From the NCBI GenBank assembly GCA_963576565.1, contig CAUYVT010000068.1:367501-431500 (forward strand): a stretch of 64,000 bases of DNA, in the 5' to 3' direction. The notes beneath the pieces are model-generated. The model was not told the origin of the DNA and made no database searches. It worked only from the letters and a program-made list of their open reading frames with translations. Origin of the DNA: Aspidapion aeneum. Taxonomy: Eukaryota; Arthropoda; Insecta; Coleoptera; Brentidae. Made by a program: the position numbers and the translations under genes. Of the stretch, positions 18,178 through 32,094 are shown in pieces; the first letter of the stretch is position 1, and every line of letters begins with the position of its first letter.

Positions 18178-21100
18178 TATAGAACTAACTACCGAAATAG
18201 ACTTTACGAAAGATGGCAAGCAATACGACCTGATTTTAGACGAGAACCGCAACAACTTTCAGATCAGGTAAGATCTATTGTTCGAAGGAAAGTTTTCTCG
18301 GATGCCGAAATAGAAGAATTAAAGAATGAAACGAGACACGAACCACAGGTACTTCAAAATGACGAAAATCTTGACATTGAACAACGTGAACCCAATCCCG
18401 TAGCTAGAAGATCGACAATCTTTGAAATTCGGCTGGAAGAAATCCCGACTGAAATCAAAAATGCTTTTGATGAAAACAAATTTAAGTACGATAGCATCCC
18501 ATTCAGAAATAGACCTTCCTTACCAAAAATAAGGTACTCAAAGGCAGCCAAAGAAACAGTCACCCAAATAAATAATATCTTAAAAAAGGATCTGCTCACC
18601 TGTTTCGACTTGGAGAACACATATCATCTAGTTTACTGCGCTGCACTGACATCCTTGGAAATGCTGGGCACACCACTTAACCAATCTAAAAGAATTGTCA
18701 CGCAAAATCAGGATGAACCACCGTGGGCAAAAAGAATTCAAAATAAAATTAACAACATAAGAAGAGAAATAGGACAAATCCATACCTACCTTAATACTAC
18801 TAACATTAAAGCTCGCCTAAACAACCAAATTAAGAAGACGTGTATAAAACAAAAAATCAAATATCACTTACCGGATTCAAAACAAAAGCTGTCGGCGTAC
18901 ATGGAAGATCTGAAACAAAAAATAAAAATGTTAGGAAGTAGAATAAGAAGGTATAAAGAACGTGTCATTCGCTACAAAGAAAACAACCTGTTTCAACGAA
19001 ATCAAAAACTCTTCTACCGCTCGCTCGGAGAAAAAGAGCCAAATCATTATGAAACAGCACCTGCGGATCAAAAACAAATGCACCAATATTGGTCACAACT
19101 ATGGGAAATATCTAAAGAACATGATAGACAGGCATACTGGATTAATCAAGAGAAAGAAAGAATGAGAGCCATCCCGGAAATGCAAGGGATCCATATATCG
19201 CTACAAGATGTTGAAAACGCTACCTTTTGCCAAAAAACAAAACTGTCGAAAAACCACAAAACTACAGGCCTATTACCTGTCTACCTATTGTCTACAAGGT
19301 TCTAACTGGAATTATAGAACAAAAGATTAATCAGCACCTAAAAGAACATCAAATATTGGCTTGGCAACAAAACGGATGTAAAAGCAAAGCAAAGGGAAGT
19401 AAAGAGTGGTTGATCTTGGACTCAGTGGTGACAAATTACGCAAGATGTAAAAAGAGGAACCTCTCAGTAGCCTGGATCGATTACCGCAAGGCATTCGATT
19501 CGGTGCCGCATTCATGGCTTCTGGAGATACTAAATATCTACAAAATAAACAAAAACCTAATTGAATTCCTCAAAAGCACTATGAATAACTGGGAAACGTA
19601 CCTGAATGTCAAGTTAGGAGATGTAAACTACACTACTGAAGGAATAAAAATAAAAAGGGGAATATTTCAGGGAGACAGCCTCAGTCCTCTGTGGTTTTGC
19701 GTTGCACTTAATCTGCTTAGTAATATGTTGGAAGGAAGCACTTACGGATACACAATAGCTAGAAGACCAAGCATTAAGCTTTCCCATCTACTCTATATGG
19801 ATGATTTAAAGCTGTATGCCTCGAATCCGGATCAACTTACATCCCTTCTTGAACTGGTTTCATCATTTAGTAAAGCTATCTCAATGGAGTTCGGGCTGGA
19901 AAAGTGTGCTTTTGTTCATGTCAAAGCTGGAAAAATCCAGGAAACTGAAAACATTACCCTACTAGACCATAGCCAGTTTGCACCACTATCGCTGGAACAA
20001 AAATACAAATACCTTGGAATGCAACAGACCCTCAGCATAGAACAAACACACAGCAAGAAGCTAGTACAGGAAACACTTAAAAGGAGACTTCGTCTAGTCC
20101 TAAAGTCCAATCTTTACTCTTTGGCAAGGATAACAGCAATAAATGCGTGGGTAATACCTGCGGTCACGTACAGCTTTGGAATCATTAAATGGAGTTCCAC
20201 AGACCTGGACAGTCTTGATAGATTCATAAGAACGTCGCTCACAAAAAACCGATTGCACCATCCAAACGCTTCAATGAACAGGTTATATTTGCCACGGAGT
20301 AGAGGGGGGAGGGGACTGAGGAACCTTAAAGAGGCACATAACAAAGAATGCCAAAATCTCTTTACTTACCTTAAATCTAGAAGCCATCCAACATATGCCG
20401 CAATTTCATCGCTAGACACATCCTTAACACCGTTGAAACTGTCGAGCCAAGAGCCACCTGTAAAAGAAAATAAAAATTATTATACAGAGTTAGAAGAAAC
20501 CTGGAAAAGTAAAGAATTACATGGGCGCTATGCAGCAGCACTAAACAGTCAAGACGTAGATAAGGATTTATCCACACTATACCTAACTAGGGGTGTACTT
20601 ATGATGGAAACAGAGGGATTTCTGCTGGCTATACAGGATCAGGTCATCTGTACAAGAAATTATCAAAAATTTATATTGCATCAGGACACACCAAACGATC
20701 GATGCAGACTATGCCGAGAAAAAACCGAAACCATACAACACCTTATCGCCGGATGCTCATTTCTAGCACCGCGTGACCATAAAATAAGACACGACAACGT
20801 CTCAAAGGTATTTCATCAAGCTTTTTGTAAAAAATTCGGACTAGTCAAAGACATAACACCTTACTACAAATATACACCAAAGGATCACATGGAAGACGCA
20901 AAAACAAAAATATATTGGGATAAGGCTATTATTAGTGATCGGGAAATGGCGCACAATAGACCCGATATACTGGTGATACAAAAAGATAAAAAGTTAGCCA
21001 GAATAATCGATATTACTATACCAAATGATCACAATCTCCTAGAAGCAAGAAATCAAAAAATATCAAAGTATATCGACCTTTCTCACGAAATAAAAACCAT

Positions 21101-21287
21101 CTATCAGCTCAACAAGGTCACCATACATCCACTGGTCATTTCGGCAACTGGTCTTGTCGATAACCACCTAAAACAAGAATTGAAAATAATAGATGTAGAA
21201 GACCCAAGAAAACTAATACTTGCCGCCCAAAAAGCAGCAATTTTGGGAACCTGTAGAACTGTTCGGCGTGCACTTACACATGACTAA
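18175..21287 (+). pseudogene. Truncated and internally deleted RT / endonuclease polyprotein (element 6)
   Basis: Frame 1 is open from 18175 to 19305. It begins in the second half of an N-terminal DNA-binding domain (RWQAIRPDF, then LSDQVRSIVRRKVFSDAEIEEL), an N-terminal type not seen in the other groups here. The basic linker follows. At about 19222 the protein jumps from LQDVENA straight to the LLPK segment: the roughly 60-residue block with the NWKAPGPDK motif and following helices is deleted and the frame changes. The second frame (19227-21287) has NYRPITCLPIVYK, WIDYRKAFDSVP, GIFQGDSLSPLWF, YMDD (19794-19805), knuckle CRLC...H...C and nuclease RPDILVIQ...RIIDITIP. Not functional as it stands. 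Confidence 0.9.
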
Positions 21288-21314
21288 ACCGTTGATACCG
21301 CATCCCGGTTTAGT
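21283..21314 (+). other. 3' UTR hairpin, element 6
   Basis: Perfect 9-bp stem ACTAAACCG/CGGTTTAGT that begins in the stop codon region, then the TT/C asymmetric loop, then GAT/ATC closing ACCGC. It follows the shared 3' architecture. Confidence 0.82.
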
Positions 21315-21363
21315 CATGCTAATCCAGGAAAATTCCTGTGAAAAAAAAAAAAAAAAAAAAAAA

Positions 21364-21845
<482 letters not shown>

Positions 21846-22079
21846 GAAAGGGCAAGGAGGCACACAAGAACAACGCCTGGGTATTAGCAACACTCCCCTT
21901 TACCCCAGCAGCAAGGGTCAAATCGGATCGGCAACCTGCAAAACAGGTGACCCGCGAGGACGAAAATCTACTTCTCCTAAATGTCGACCGGGGGCTGGCC
22001 AGGGTAACCTCCTGCCAGTCCCTAAGACTCGGTTCAGGACGCGGAGGATCGAGAGGGCCCCCACGACCGACCCCGTCGG
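21846..22079 (+). other. 5' leader of family B copy 2
   Basis: Matches the leader of element 5 except for a few bases (for example CAGCAAGG for CTGCAAGG). No gene assigned. The same ATGA stop/start overlap occurs at 22080. Confidence 0.6.
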
Positions 22080-25000
22080 ATGAGGGGTCAAAGGCAAGGT
22101 GGAGGGGCCCAGCCGGATGGATTGCCCGATGACGACCGCGATGACCAAGGACGCTTTGAGTGGACCAATGATCTGAGAGATGACTTGCTGGAATGCTATG
22201 AGAGCAGTAGCCCAGGTCGAAGGGGATATATGGCTCGTATGCGTGAGCAGTGGAATGTTATGCATCCTGAGCATAATACATTTACTGCTCAGAGCCTGCG
22301 AGACTATGTATCCTACCTTCGGCGAAGGGGATATGTAAGAAGACCTCAACAGCCGGCAGTACCTGGGGTACAGGAATTGCAGGTACATGTGGCTGAAGAG
22401 GTACTTCCCATTGCACCAGAAGAGAGTCTTCAAGACCGCAGGGCGCTACACAAGATAAAGCGCTTGAAGCCACAAGACCTAGCTAGAGCGGACGCAGAGC
22501 TATTGAATACTCTAACAGAAGAAGCTGACATCTGGCGCATTAATTGCCTCGTCTACGAGGCAGCTTGCTCCGTGTCGCCCAGGGCGCCCAATAGGGACCC
22601 CTGCGGCGCCAGGGCGCAACGCCGAGTGAAGAAGATGGAAGCAAAAATCCTCTCAGCATCCCGTATACAGTGTGTGGTGGAATACAAATTGGCAGGCAGG
22701 CCTTTTACGCCAAAAGTGCGCCGCTTAGCGGCCAACCTGCGACGCACCCACCACACACTGAACGAAGCACTGTTGCAGACCATCAAGCAGCAGTGCTGCG
22801 AAAGGATACGGATGTTAGTGACTGCCAAACAAAATCTAATTCGGCGGGCGAGGGGTATTTCGGAAAATAAATTATTTTTCGAGAACCCCAGTCGCCTATT
22901 TCAGGCGCCGCCGAGGATTATTAACGATCCTGCGACCGCTGAGAGGGTGGAAAACTTCTGGAGGGGTATTTACGAGGTAACTCGGCCGCTCAACGTAAAC
23001 ACACCAGCCCTGGCACAGTTTGAAACCTTTGTGAGGGGGTTTCCACCACCTGAGCAACTGTGCCCACCAATAACCGTGGAGGAAGTTCGAAGTGCTCTTA
23101 CGGGTGCTAAGAACTTTGCTGCCCCTGGGCCTGATGGAATTAACACCTACTGGTGGAAAAAATTTCCATCAACCCATGAGGCCCTTGCCCGAATTTTTAA
23201 CTCCTGGGTTAATGAGGGGCAGCCAATCCCTCCCTGGTTTATTGAGGGGCGAACCGTCCTTCTCCCCAAGAACGGAGACTTGTCCGACCCAAAGAACTAT
23301 CGCCCGATAACATGTTTAAACGCCTGTTACAAGATTTTTACGCGACTCTTGTACCAGCGGATACTCCAAGCCATGGGTCCCGTGTTTAGTGGAGTATACG
23401 AGCAGCGAGGGTCAAAGAAAGGCGTAGCCGGCTGCAAGGAGAACCTTCTAATAGACCGATGTGTCACACAGGACTCCTTCCAGTACAAGCGAAACCTTTT
23501 GATGACCTGGATTGATTACCATAAGGCCTTTGACACAACTTCTCATGAACTTATTATTCACCTTTTGAGAGGCCTTGCGGTGCCAGATCCCATAGCGAGA
23601 TGCATTTCAGGAATGATGCCATTTTGGAAGACCCGATTTACCATATGTACGGGTAACGCAAAGGTGTCGACTGAATTGGTGTCATTCCGACGGGGAGTGT
23701 TTCAGGGTGATTCCCTCAGCCCACTCCTCTTTTGCGTCTCGCTACTTCCGTTATCCGTTGCTTTGCGGAACACAAAGGGATACATGTGCGGTGCTCCTGG
23801 CCGTAGAACCCATAAGGTTACTCACCTCTTTTATATGGATGACCTTAAGTTCTACGCGTCGACGAAGAGAGACCTCGACCAAGCTCTTCGGGTAGTACAG
23901 GAGTATACTCATGCGATCGGGATGGAGTTTGGGTTGGATAAGTGTGCGACGGTTCAACTTAAGAAAGGACGCCATGCGGATCACGCCGAGGACGCGCAAC
24001 TTGTAGATGGGAGCATCCTACGACATCTGGATGCCGGAGAGACCTATACCTATCTGGGTGTTCCCCAGGGACACATCCATGATAGTGTAGCAATAAAAGG
24101 GTCTCTTCGCGACAAGTATCAGCAACGACTAAGACAAATCTGGAATTCAGAGTTGTCTGGAAAGAACAAAGTCGCTGCTACAAATATGCTTGCCGTCCCT
24201 ATAATCACTTACTCCTTTGGAGTCATTAAGTGGAACGTGAACGAGTTGCGTGAAATTGACGTGAAAACCCGCAAGATGATGACTCGATACCGAAGCCATC
24301 ATCCTAAGGCGTCTGTCCAACGGCTTTACTTCCCACGTTATCAGGGAGGCCGTGGACTCTTAAGTTTGGAGTGTTTACACAGACGAATAGTCCTAAGTAC
24401 CGCGTGCGAAGTAATCAGAGACGAGGATCCCCTGCTATGCATGGTGCGTAACCATGAAACATTTGGGGTGGGGGCATTTCTTTTTAAAGCAGCACAAAGA
24501 GCAGCAGATGAGCTCCAAATAGTTTTCGACATAAGTCGGCGGCAGGAAAACTCCATTACACAGTTGACCTGCCAAAGACTTAAAACCACCTTAAAGAATG
24601 CAGAGGTAGACTATTTATTACGTCTACATATGGATAAGCCATTGCACAGTGTTTTCTATAAAACCATTGAAAACACTGGCTTATCCAAAAAGCTAAGCTT
24701 TGCATTCTTAAGGTCAGGTGCATTAAAGTCGGAAACTGAGGGGTTTATCATTGCTTGCCAAGACGGAGTCATCAACACCTTGGAACACCGAAGTCGCGTG
24801 ATGGGTATACAGGTTCCTGATACAAGTTGTAGGGCCTGCCATAGGGCGCCGGAGACCTTATATCATTTGCTGTCCGCTTGCGGGCGCTATGCGGTCTCGG
24901 CGTATATCCATCGACACAACGCAGCGTTACGGGTGCTGTATTACCATCTAAGGCACTCGTACGGTGTTGATGATGCTCCAGTGCTGCCATATGTCCCCTC

Positions 25001-25430
25001 TGATATTCCGTCCGTCGTGGAGAATGACAGAACCAGAATATACTGGAATTTCGCATTCCCCACACTCCGGCTTGTAAACGCTAACAAGCCGGATATAGTA
25101 CTCCTTGACAAAAATGACAAAATTATGTATGTCATTGAGTTCTCGGCTCCTGCCGAGACGAACATCATTGCCAAGGAAGAAGAGAAACGGACGAAATATC
25201 AGGATCTTCTCTTTGACCTTCGCCGAGTGTACCGGGGCTATACAGTCAAGCTAGTGGTTTTGGTAATTGGAGCTCTCGGAGGCGCACGGCAGACACTGCT
25301 CTCAGCTCTCAAGACCTTGCCGGCCTGCCGTGACAGGGCAGAGCAACTTGCAGGCAACATGCAGAAAGCAGTCATCCTCGGATCATTGCGTCTACTCAGG
25401 GCACACGATGCGGAACACCGTTTCTACTAA
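22080..25430 (+). CDS. Family B polyprotein, copy 2 (1116 aa)
   Basis: Same protein as element 5, with a 12-bp in-frame deletion near 22657 that removes four residues (RQHA) from the basic linker, and scattered substitutions. One of these changes motif A from DYRKAF to DYHKAF (His codon 23520-23522), next to the catalytic Asp; all other copies that cover this site have Arg, so activity might be affected. YMDD is at nt 23832-23843 (residues 585-588). The CCHC knuckle and the KPD...IEF nuclease core are intact. The ORF has no stop or frameshift. Confidence 0.94.
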   Translation: MRGQRQGGGAQPDGLPDDDRDDQGRFEWTNDLRDDLLECYESSSPGRRGYMARMREQWNVMHPEHNTFTAQSLRDYVSYLRRRGYVRRPQQPAVPGVQELQVHVAEEVLPIAPEESLQDRRALHKIKRLKPQDLARADAELLNTLTEEADIWRINCLVYEAACSVSPRAPNRDPCGARAQRRVKKMEAKILSASRIQCVVEYKLAGRPFTPKVRRLAANLRRTHHTLNEALLQTIKQQCCERIRMLVTAKQNLIRRARGISENKLFFENPSRLFQAPPRIINDPATAERVENFWRGIYEVTRPLNVNTPALAQFETFVRGFPPPEQLCPPITVEEVRSALTGAKNFAAPGPDGINTYWWKKFPSTHEALARIFNSWVNEGQPIPPWFIEGRTVLLPKNGDLSDPKNYRPITCLNACYKIFTRLLYQRILQAMGPVFSGVYEQRGSKKGVAGCKENLLIDRCVTQDSFQYKRNLLMTWIDYHKAFDTTSHELIIHLLRGLAVPDPIARCISGMMPFWKTRFTICTGNAKVSTELVSFRRGVFQGDSLSPLLFCVSLLPLSVALRNTKGYMCGAPGRRTHKVTHLFYMDDLKFYASTKRDLDQALRVVQEYTHAIGMEFGLDKCATVQLKKGRHADHAEDAQLVDGSILRHLDAGETYTYLGVPQGHIHDSVAIKGSLRDKYQQRLRQIWNSELSGKNKVAATNMLAVPIITYSFGVIKWNVNELREIDVKTRKMMTRYRSHHPKASVQRLYFPRYQGGRGLLSLECLHRRIVLSTACEVIRDEDPLLCMVRNHETFGVGAFLFKAAQRAADELQIVFDISRRQENSITQLTCQRLKTTLKNAEVDYLLRLHMDKPLHSVFYKTIENTGLSKKLSFAFLRSGALKSETEGFIIACQDGVINTLEHRSRVMGIQVPDTSCRACHRAPETLYHLLSACGRYAVSAYIHRHNAALRVLYYHLRHSYGVDDAPVLPYVPSDIPSVVENDRTRIYWNFAFPTLRLVNANKPDIVLLDKNDKIMYVIEFSAPAETNIIAKEEEKRTKYQDLLFDLRRVYRGYTVKLVVLVIGALGGARQTLLSALKTLPACRDRAEQLAGNMQKAVILGSLRLLRAHDAEHRFY

Positions 25431-25459
25431 CCCCGCGGTTGGTGGGGAGTAGAAACGGT
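25417..25459 (+). other. Stop-codon-spanning hairpin, family B copy 2
   Basis: Same 12-bp perfect inverted repeat around the stop codon as in element 5. Confidence 0.8.
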
Positions 25460-25471
25460 AACGGACCATCT

Positions 25472-25521
25472 GGCCTACTTGCACCCGTGTGAGTCGGAGC
25501 CGCGGGACCCCAAGTAAGGCC
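25472..25521 (+). other. Terminal 3' hairpin, family B copy 2
   Basis: Same GGCCTACTTGC/GCAAGTAAGGCC stem as element 5; a GACCCC for GACCGC change sits just before the 3' arm and slightly weakens the stem. Confidence 0.72.
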
Positions 25522-25588
25522 ACCACAAAAAAAAAAAAATAAAAAAAAAAAAATAAATAAAAAAAAAAAATAATAAAAAAAAAAAAAA

Positions 25589-25859
<271 letters not shown>

Positions 25860-27065
25860 TGTCTCGAGAAAAGAACCAAACAAATACTCCGGACGGAACT
25901 CACAGCTAAAAACAAAATCAAAGCAATCAACACTTATGCGATACCAGCAACTGCTTATTCCTTTGGAATAATTGGTTGGTCAAACACCGAGTTAGAAGCT
26001 CTCAACCGCGTAATTCGTGTACAAATGTCGAAGTATCTAATCCATCATCCTAAAGCGTGCACCGAAAGGCTCTACATCCCACGAAAATTGGGAGGAAGAG
26101 GACTCATAGACATCGCACTACTTCACCACAGGCAAATAAATAAATTACGAACATATTTTCGCAGGAAGTCCGCTACATCTTTACTTCATAAAGTCATAAC
26201 TGAAATTGGAACTTACTCACCGGTAAAATTCAGAGAAGAAACTCATGACTTACCTGACCTCGCTACTCTAAAAAATAAATGGCTATCAAAACCTCTTCAC
26301 GGAAAATTTCCTAATCACCTTAATCAATCAAAGGCTGAAGCATCGACGGAATGGTTAAAAAAAGGTTACCTATACGGAGAGACAGAGGGATTTATGGTGG
26401 CCATTCAGGACAATGTCATAGCAACAAGAAACCACATAAGAACGATTCATGGAGTACAACTTGACAATGATCTCTGTAGAATGTGTAGACGTCACTCCGA
26501 GACGATAGAACATATTATAGCAGGATGTACGGTGTTAGCACCTACAGAATATTTAAAACGGCACAATTTAACAGCTAATATAATTCACCAACACCTTGCT
26601 ATTTACTGCAATTTCCTAAATAAAACTGAACAACACTTTAAATATGTTCCATTTCCAGTACATGAAAATGATACATACCTTCTATACTGGGACACGCCAA
26701 TTCAAACGGATAAACCAATCCCCTGTAATAGACCTGACATTGTCTTAGTAGAAAAAAAGGAAAGGCGGGGTTTTTTCATTGACATCACGCATCCGAACGA
26801 TCACAACCTAGAAAAAGCTGAAAGAGAAAAAATTAATAAATATTTTGACTTATCAGAAGAATACAGAAACATCCATCAACTTAAAAGTCTTACCATAGTT
26901 CCTATTGTCATCTCAGTTACAGGCCTGGTCTCGAGGAACTTGGAATCATACCTAAAACAAATAAATATCACAGATAAAAAAATATTCACGACAATGCAGA
27001 AATCAGTGATACTGGAAACCTGTCGTATTGTAAGAAAAACCCTTAACTTACCTTCACAAACGTAA
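25860..27065 (+). pseudogene. C-terminal fragment: RT thumb, zinc knuckle and endonuclease (element 8)
   Basis: Open from 25860 to a TAA stop, with the first ATG at 26025 lying inside the conserved domain, so it is not a native start. It begins in the RT thumb (TELTAKNKIKAINTYAIP) and includes IHHPKACTERLYIPRKLGGRG, the knuckle CRMC...H...C, LKRHNLTANIIH and the nuclease core RPDIVLVE...FFIDITHP followed by EKINKYFDL. The RT catalytic part is absent. The remaining frame is clean. Confidence 0.92.
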
Positions 27066-27090
27066 ATTGAGAAACCTCAATAAAACCGGT

Positions 27091-27122
27091 TAAAGTGACT
27101 GATTCAAGAGAATCCCACTTTA
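27091..27122 (+). other. 3' UTR hairpin, element 8
   Basis: TAAAGTG pairs with CACTTTA, then an ACT/C asymmetric loop, then GATTC/GAATC closing an AAGA loop. Same variant loop as element 4. Confidence 0.8.
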
Positions 27123-27151
27123 GCAAAAGCCCTGAAAAGGAGAAAAAACAA

Positions 27152-28451
<1,300 letters not shown>

Positions 28452-31400
28452 CAGGACCTGGGTCGGAACCGCTCACTGGATTTACCTGCAAATGACCCTA
28501 GCAACGAACCAGGACCATCCAACAACGCACCAAGGGTGCTCCCACAAAGACGAAACACAAACAACGACCGTCCCTTAGAAAACGTTGCGGCAGACAAACT
28601 GCCGCCCGTTAATGAGACAACTGCAACGACAGGTAACAGGACAAGGTTTAAGTGGACCAATGAGATGAATTGCCACATGCACCGGTCTTATCTGCTAATT
28701 ACAAAAATGGAGACCCTAAAAAACCCATATAGTCAACAATTACATCAAGAGATGATCAGAGACTTCCCAGAGCTCAGGAATAAATAGATTCAGAACATTC
28801 TAGATCAAAGGCGGCAACTTTTTACAAAAAATAGGATTCCACCTGAAACAATTCACTTAATTCGCCAAGAAGTAGCCCTAGAACTGAGCTTGGCACATCT
28901 AACACCACAAAATGATATTGCCCAAGATGAACAAATCGTCATTTCAAATGAAGACCAAGTGGCATATGAAACTATGCAGAAGAACATATTACTTTATAAA
29001 GGAACAGACCCAACTTTACGTTCACCAATCCCCAGGCTAAAAAGTACCAAAAACTTCAATAACATTATAAAAACTGTTGACAGACTGCTTCAACCAAACG
29101 TTCAAGTATGCCATAACTTAACTGATATTCATGACTTACTCTACGCAGCAGCTGTTACGGCAGTTGAACTAAATGAACAAAAGGTAAGAGATAACACAGA
29201 ACAGCAAACAAAGAAACAAAAACCCAGATGGGAAATACGTCTGGAAAAGAAAATAGCAGGGCTGAGGATGAATATTGGGGTTATCACTGAGTACATACAT
29301 AACAAAAACCCAAGTAAAAAATGTATACAAAAAGCACAAAAAATAATAACTACCAATAAAAACGACTCAAACAACAGTGATATTGAAGTCCTGGACTTTC
29401 TCAAACAAAAACTAAAAGTGTTCGCGTTTAGGCTCCGGAAGTATAGAGTGGCTTACAGGCGTAGGGTAGATAATGCAAACTTCTCTACCAGCCAAAGGAG
29501 TTTCTACCGGCAATTAAAATCAGAAAGGAACCAAGCTGAAACAGACGAGTTCCCGACAGCTGAAAATACCCGCCAATTCTGGAGTCAGATATGGGAAAAA
29601 CCTTTAAGTCACAAAAAATCTGCCGACTGGCTAGCAGTTGAGAAAAAAAGAACGAAAAGGATTCTCCAAATGACACCACAGACCATAACAACAGAAGACC
29701 TAAAACAAGTTCTAAAAGGCGCTCCTAACTGGAAAGCACCGGGGCCTGACAAATTACAGAACTTTTGGTTTAAGAAGTTTGAAAATACACACGAAAAACT
29801 TGCGCAAATCCTGGATCGCATCCTCAAAAATCCCAACGATGCACCCGAATTCCTTACAACAGGAGTGACATATCTGCTACCAAAGACAGTACCAGCAATC
29901 AATGACCCTTCAAAATATCGACCAATAACTTGTCTCCCAACAATCTATAAGTTCCTAACATCCATTATCGCCAACAAAATCTACAAACATATGACAAACA
30001 ATGAGTTACTGGCACAAGAACAAAGGGGATGCTTGAAAAAGTCACAAGGATATAAGGAACAAGTCGTTATTGACACGGTCATAACCAGACAGGCAATTAA
30101 ACAGAAGAAGGAACTCCATTTCGCGTACATAGACTATCAAAAAGCCTTTGATAGTGTCCCTCATACATGGCTTGCAGATTGTTTAACCATTTACAAAATC
30201 TGCCCTATTTTAGCACGCTTTCTTAACTCCGCGATGACAAAATAGAAAACCTCTTTAATTATGAGTGGAAATACCGACAGCAACAAACAAATAAACATAC
30301 AAATTAAAAGAGGAATTTTTCAAGGCGACGCATTGAGTGCTTTATGGTTCTGCATAGCTCTAAACCCTCTATCATTCGCACTTAATCGAACTAACAGTGG
30401 ACATTTAGTAAATGAAACGCGTATATCCCGTTTAGCATACATGGACGACATTAAGTTATTCTCGTTGAATGCGCAAGGACTCAAAAAACTACTAAGAACA
30501 ACTGAAAAATTCTCCAATGATATTCGGATGGAGTTTGGGCTTAGCAAATGCAGAACAAACGCAATAAAGGGAGGAAGGTGGCAGAAGACACATGACTTTC
30601 AGCTCTTGCAAAGAACAGGAGGAGGATATATCCCGACCATGGAGAAAAATGAGCATTACAAATACCTTGGATTCGCTCAGTCGCAAGGACTGGACGACGC
30701 TGAGGTTAAGAGAGAACTCAATAGTACTATGGATAAAAAGCTAAAAGCAGTACTCAAAACAAAGTTATCAGCAATCAACATAACAACGGCAGTTAATACT
30801 TATGTCATACCTAGTTTAAGCTCAAGTTTCGGAGTGATAAAATGGACACAAACCGAACTGGAAGATGCAAATAGAAAAATCAGGGTAGCTTTTACAAAAA
30901 ATCGTGCACACCATCCGAAAGCGTCAAAGGAAAGATTCCATCTCAGTCGAAAAATGGGAGGCAGAGGAATTACCGACCTACGTGAAGCAAAGGAAAAGCA
31001 AATTAAGAACCTAAGAAATTATTTCCACAATAGAGCAAACCAGTCAGAGGTCCATCGAACTATAGCCGAAGCAGATACCAAACTCACCCCGCTTAACCTC
31101 AGCGAAACAAATACCATACTCGAGGAAAGGTACACCCCGCAGAACCTAATTAGAGAATGGAAGCAGAAGGCGCTGCATGGAAGATATATAAATGCGATTG
31201 AACAACCATACATAGACAAACAGGCTTCACTAGGATGGCTTACTCGGGGAAACCTTTTTCCAGAAACAGAGGGATTTGTATGCTCAATACAAGATCAAAC
31301 AGTTCCAACAAAATCGTATCTAAAATATATCATAAAAGATCCAGAAATTCGAGATACCAACTGCAGAATGTGTGGCCATGCGAATGAAACAATAGAACAT

Positions 31401-31946
31401 ATTATAAATGGATGTACACCTCTAGCAGCGAAAGACTATACGAACAGACATAATAACGTCGCAAAAATTGTACACAGAGAGCTTTGTTTTAAATTTAAAA
31501 TTGAAAAAACACCAAGCGTTTATTATAAATATGAACCAAACCCTATAGAAGAAAACGAAAAATGTCTAATATATTGGGATCGAGATATACTAACCGATCG
31601 CCCTGTACAAAACAACAGGCCTGATATCATGGTTTATAACAAACACGAGAGCTCCATCCTTATAATTGATATCGCAGTCCCATTGGCGGCCAATATTGAA
31701 CGAAAGTCATCTGAAAAGGTAGAAAAATACACGTTATTATCCCAAGAGGTCAAACGAATCTGGAATGTTAAAGAAGTCCGAATAGTACCACTGATAATGG
31801 GATCAATGGGCGAAGTTCCTAAAAAGTTAATAGAAAACCTAAAATATCTAGAGTTCAAAACGAATAGTTATCTTGAAATGCAAAAAGCAGTGCTTCTGGG
31901 AACCTGCAACATTGTGAGGCAGGTTATGAACAGAAACCAACCTTGA
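28452..31946 (+). pseudogene. Polyprotein with two in-frame stops and no ATG (element 9)
   Basis: One frame gives the whole protein. The N-terminal QDLGRN motif matches element 3, but the ATG codon is replaced by CCG, so no standard start exists. The Myb-like domain (FKWTNEMNCHMHRSYLLIT and IQNILDQRRQLF) is interrupted by TAG at 28785-28787. A second TAG at 30243-30245 replaces the Trp of the conserved MTKW before motif B. Present are NWKAPGPDKLQNFW, YRPITCLPTIYK, YIDYQKAFDSVP, GIFQGDALSALWF, YMDD (30438-30449), knuckle CRMC...H...C and nuclease RPDIMVYN...LIIDIAVP. Stop is TGA, unlike most copies. Only point lesions are seen. Confidence 0.92.
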
Positions 31947-31959
31947 CTTACCTAGTCTT

Positions 31960-31986
31960 TTGCTTTGCTAAGAAATTAGCCGGCAA
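31960..31986 (+). other. 3' UTR hairpin, element 9
   Basis: TTGC/GGCAA outer stem, TT/C asymmetric loop, TGCTAA with TTAGC and a GAAA (GNRA) tetraloop. Confidence 0.75.
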
Positions 31987-32054
31987 TCGAAATCCCTCCG
32001 TATAAAAACACGTGAAAAAAAAAAATAAAATAAAAAAAAAAAATAAAAAAAAAA

Positions 32055-32056
<2 letters not shown>

Positions 32057-32091
<35 letters not shown>
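32057..32091. repeat. (TAA)n tract 10, short
   Basis: About 35 bp of TAA repeat between elements 9 and 10. Confidence 0.94.
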
Positions 32092-32094
<3 letters not shown>

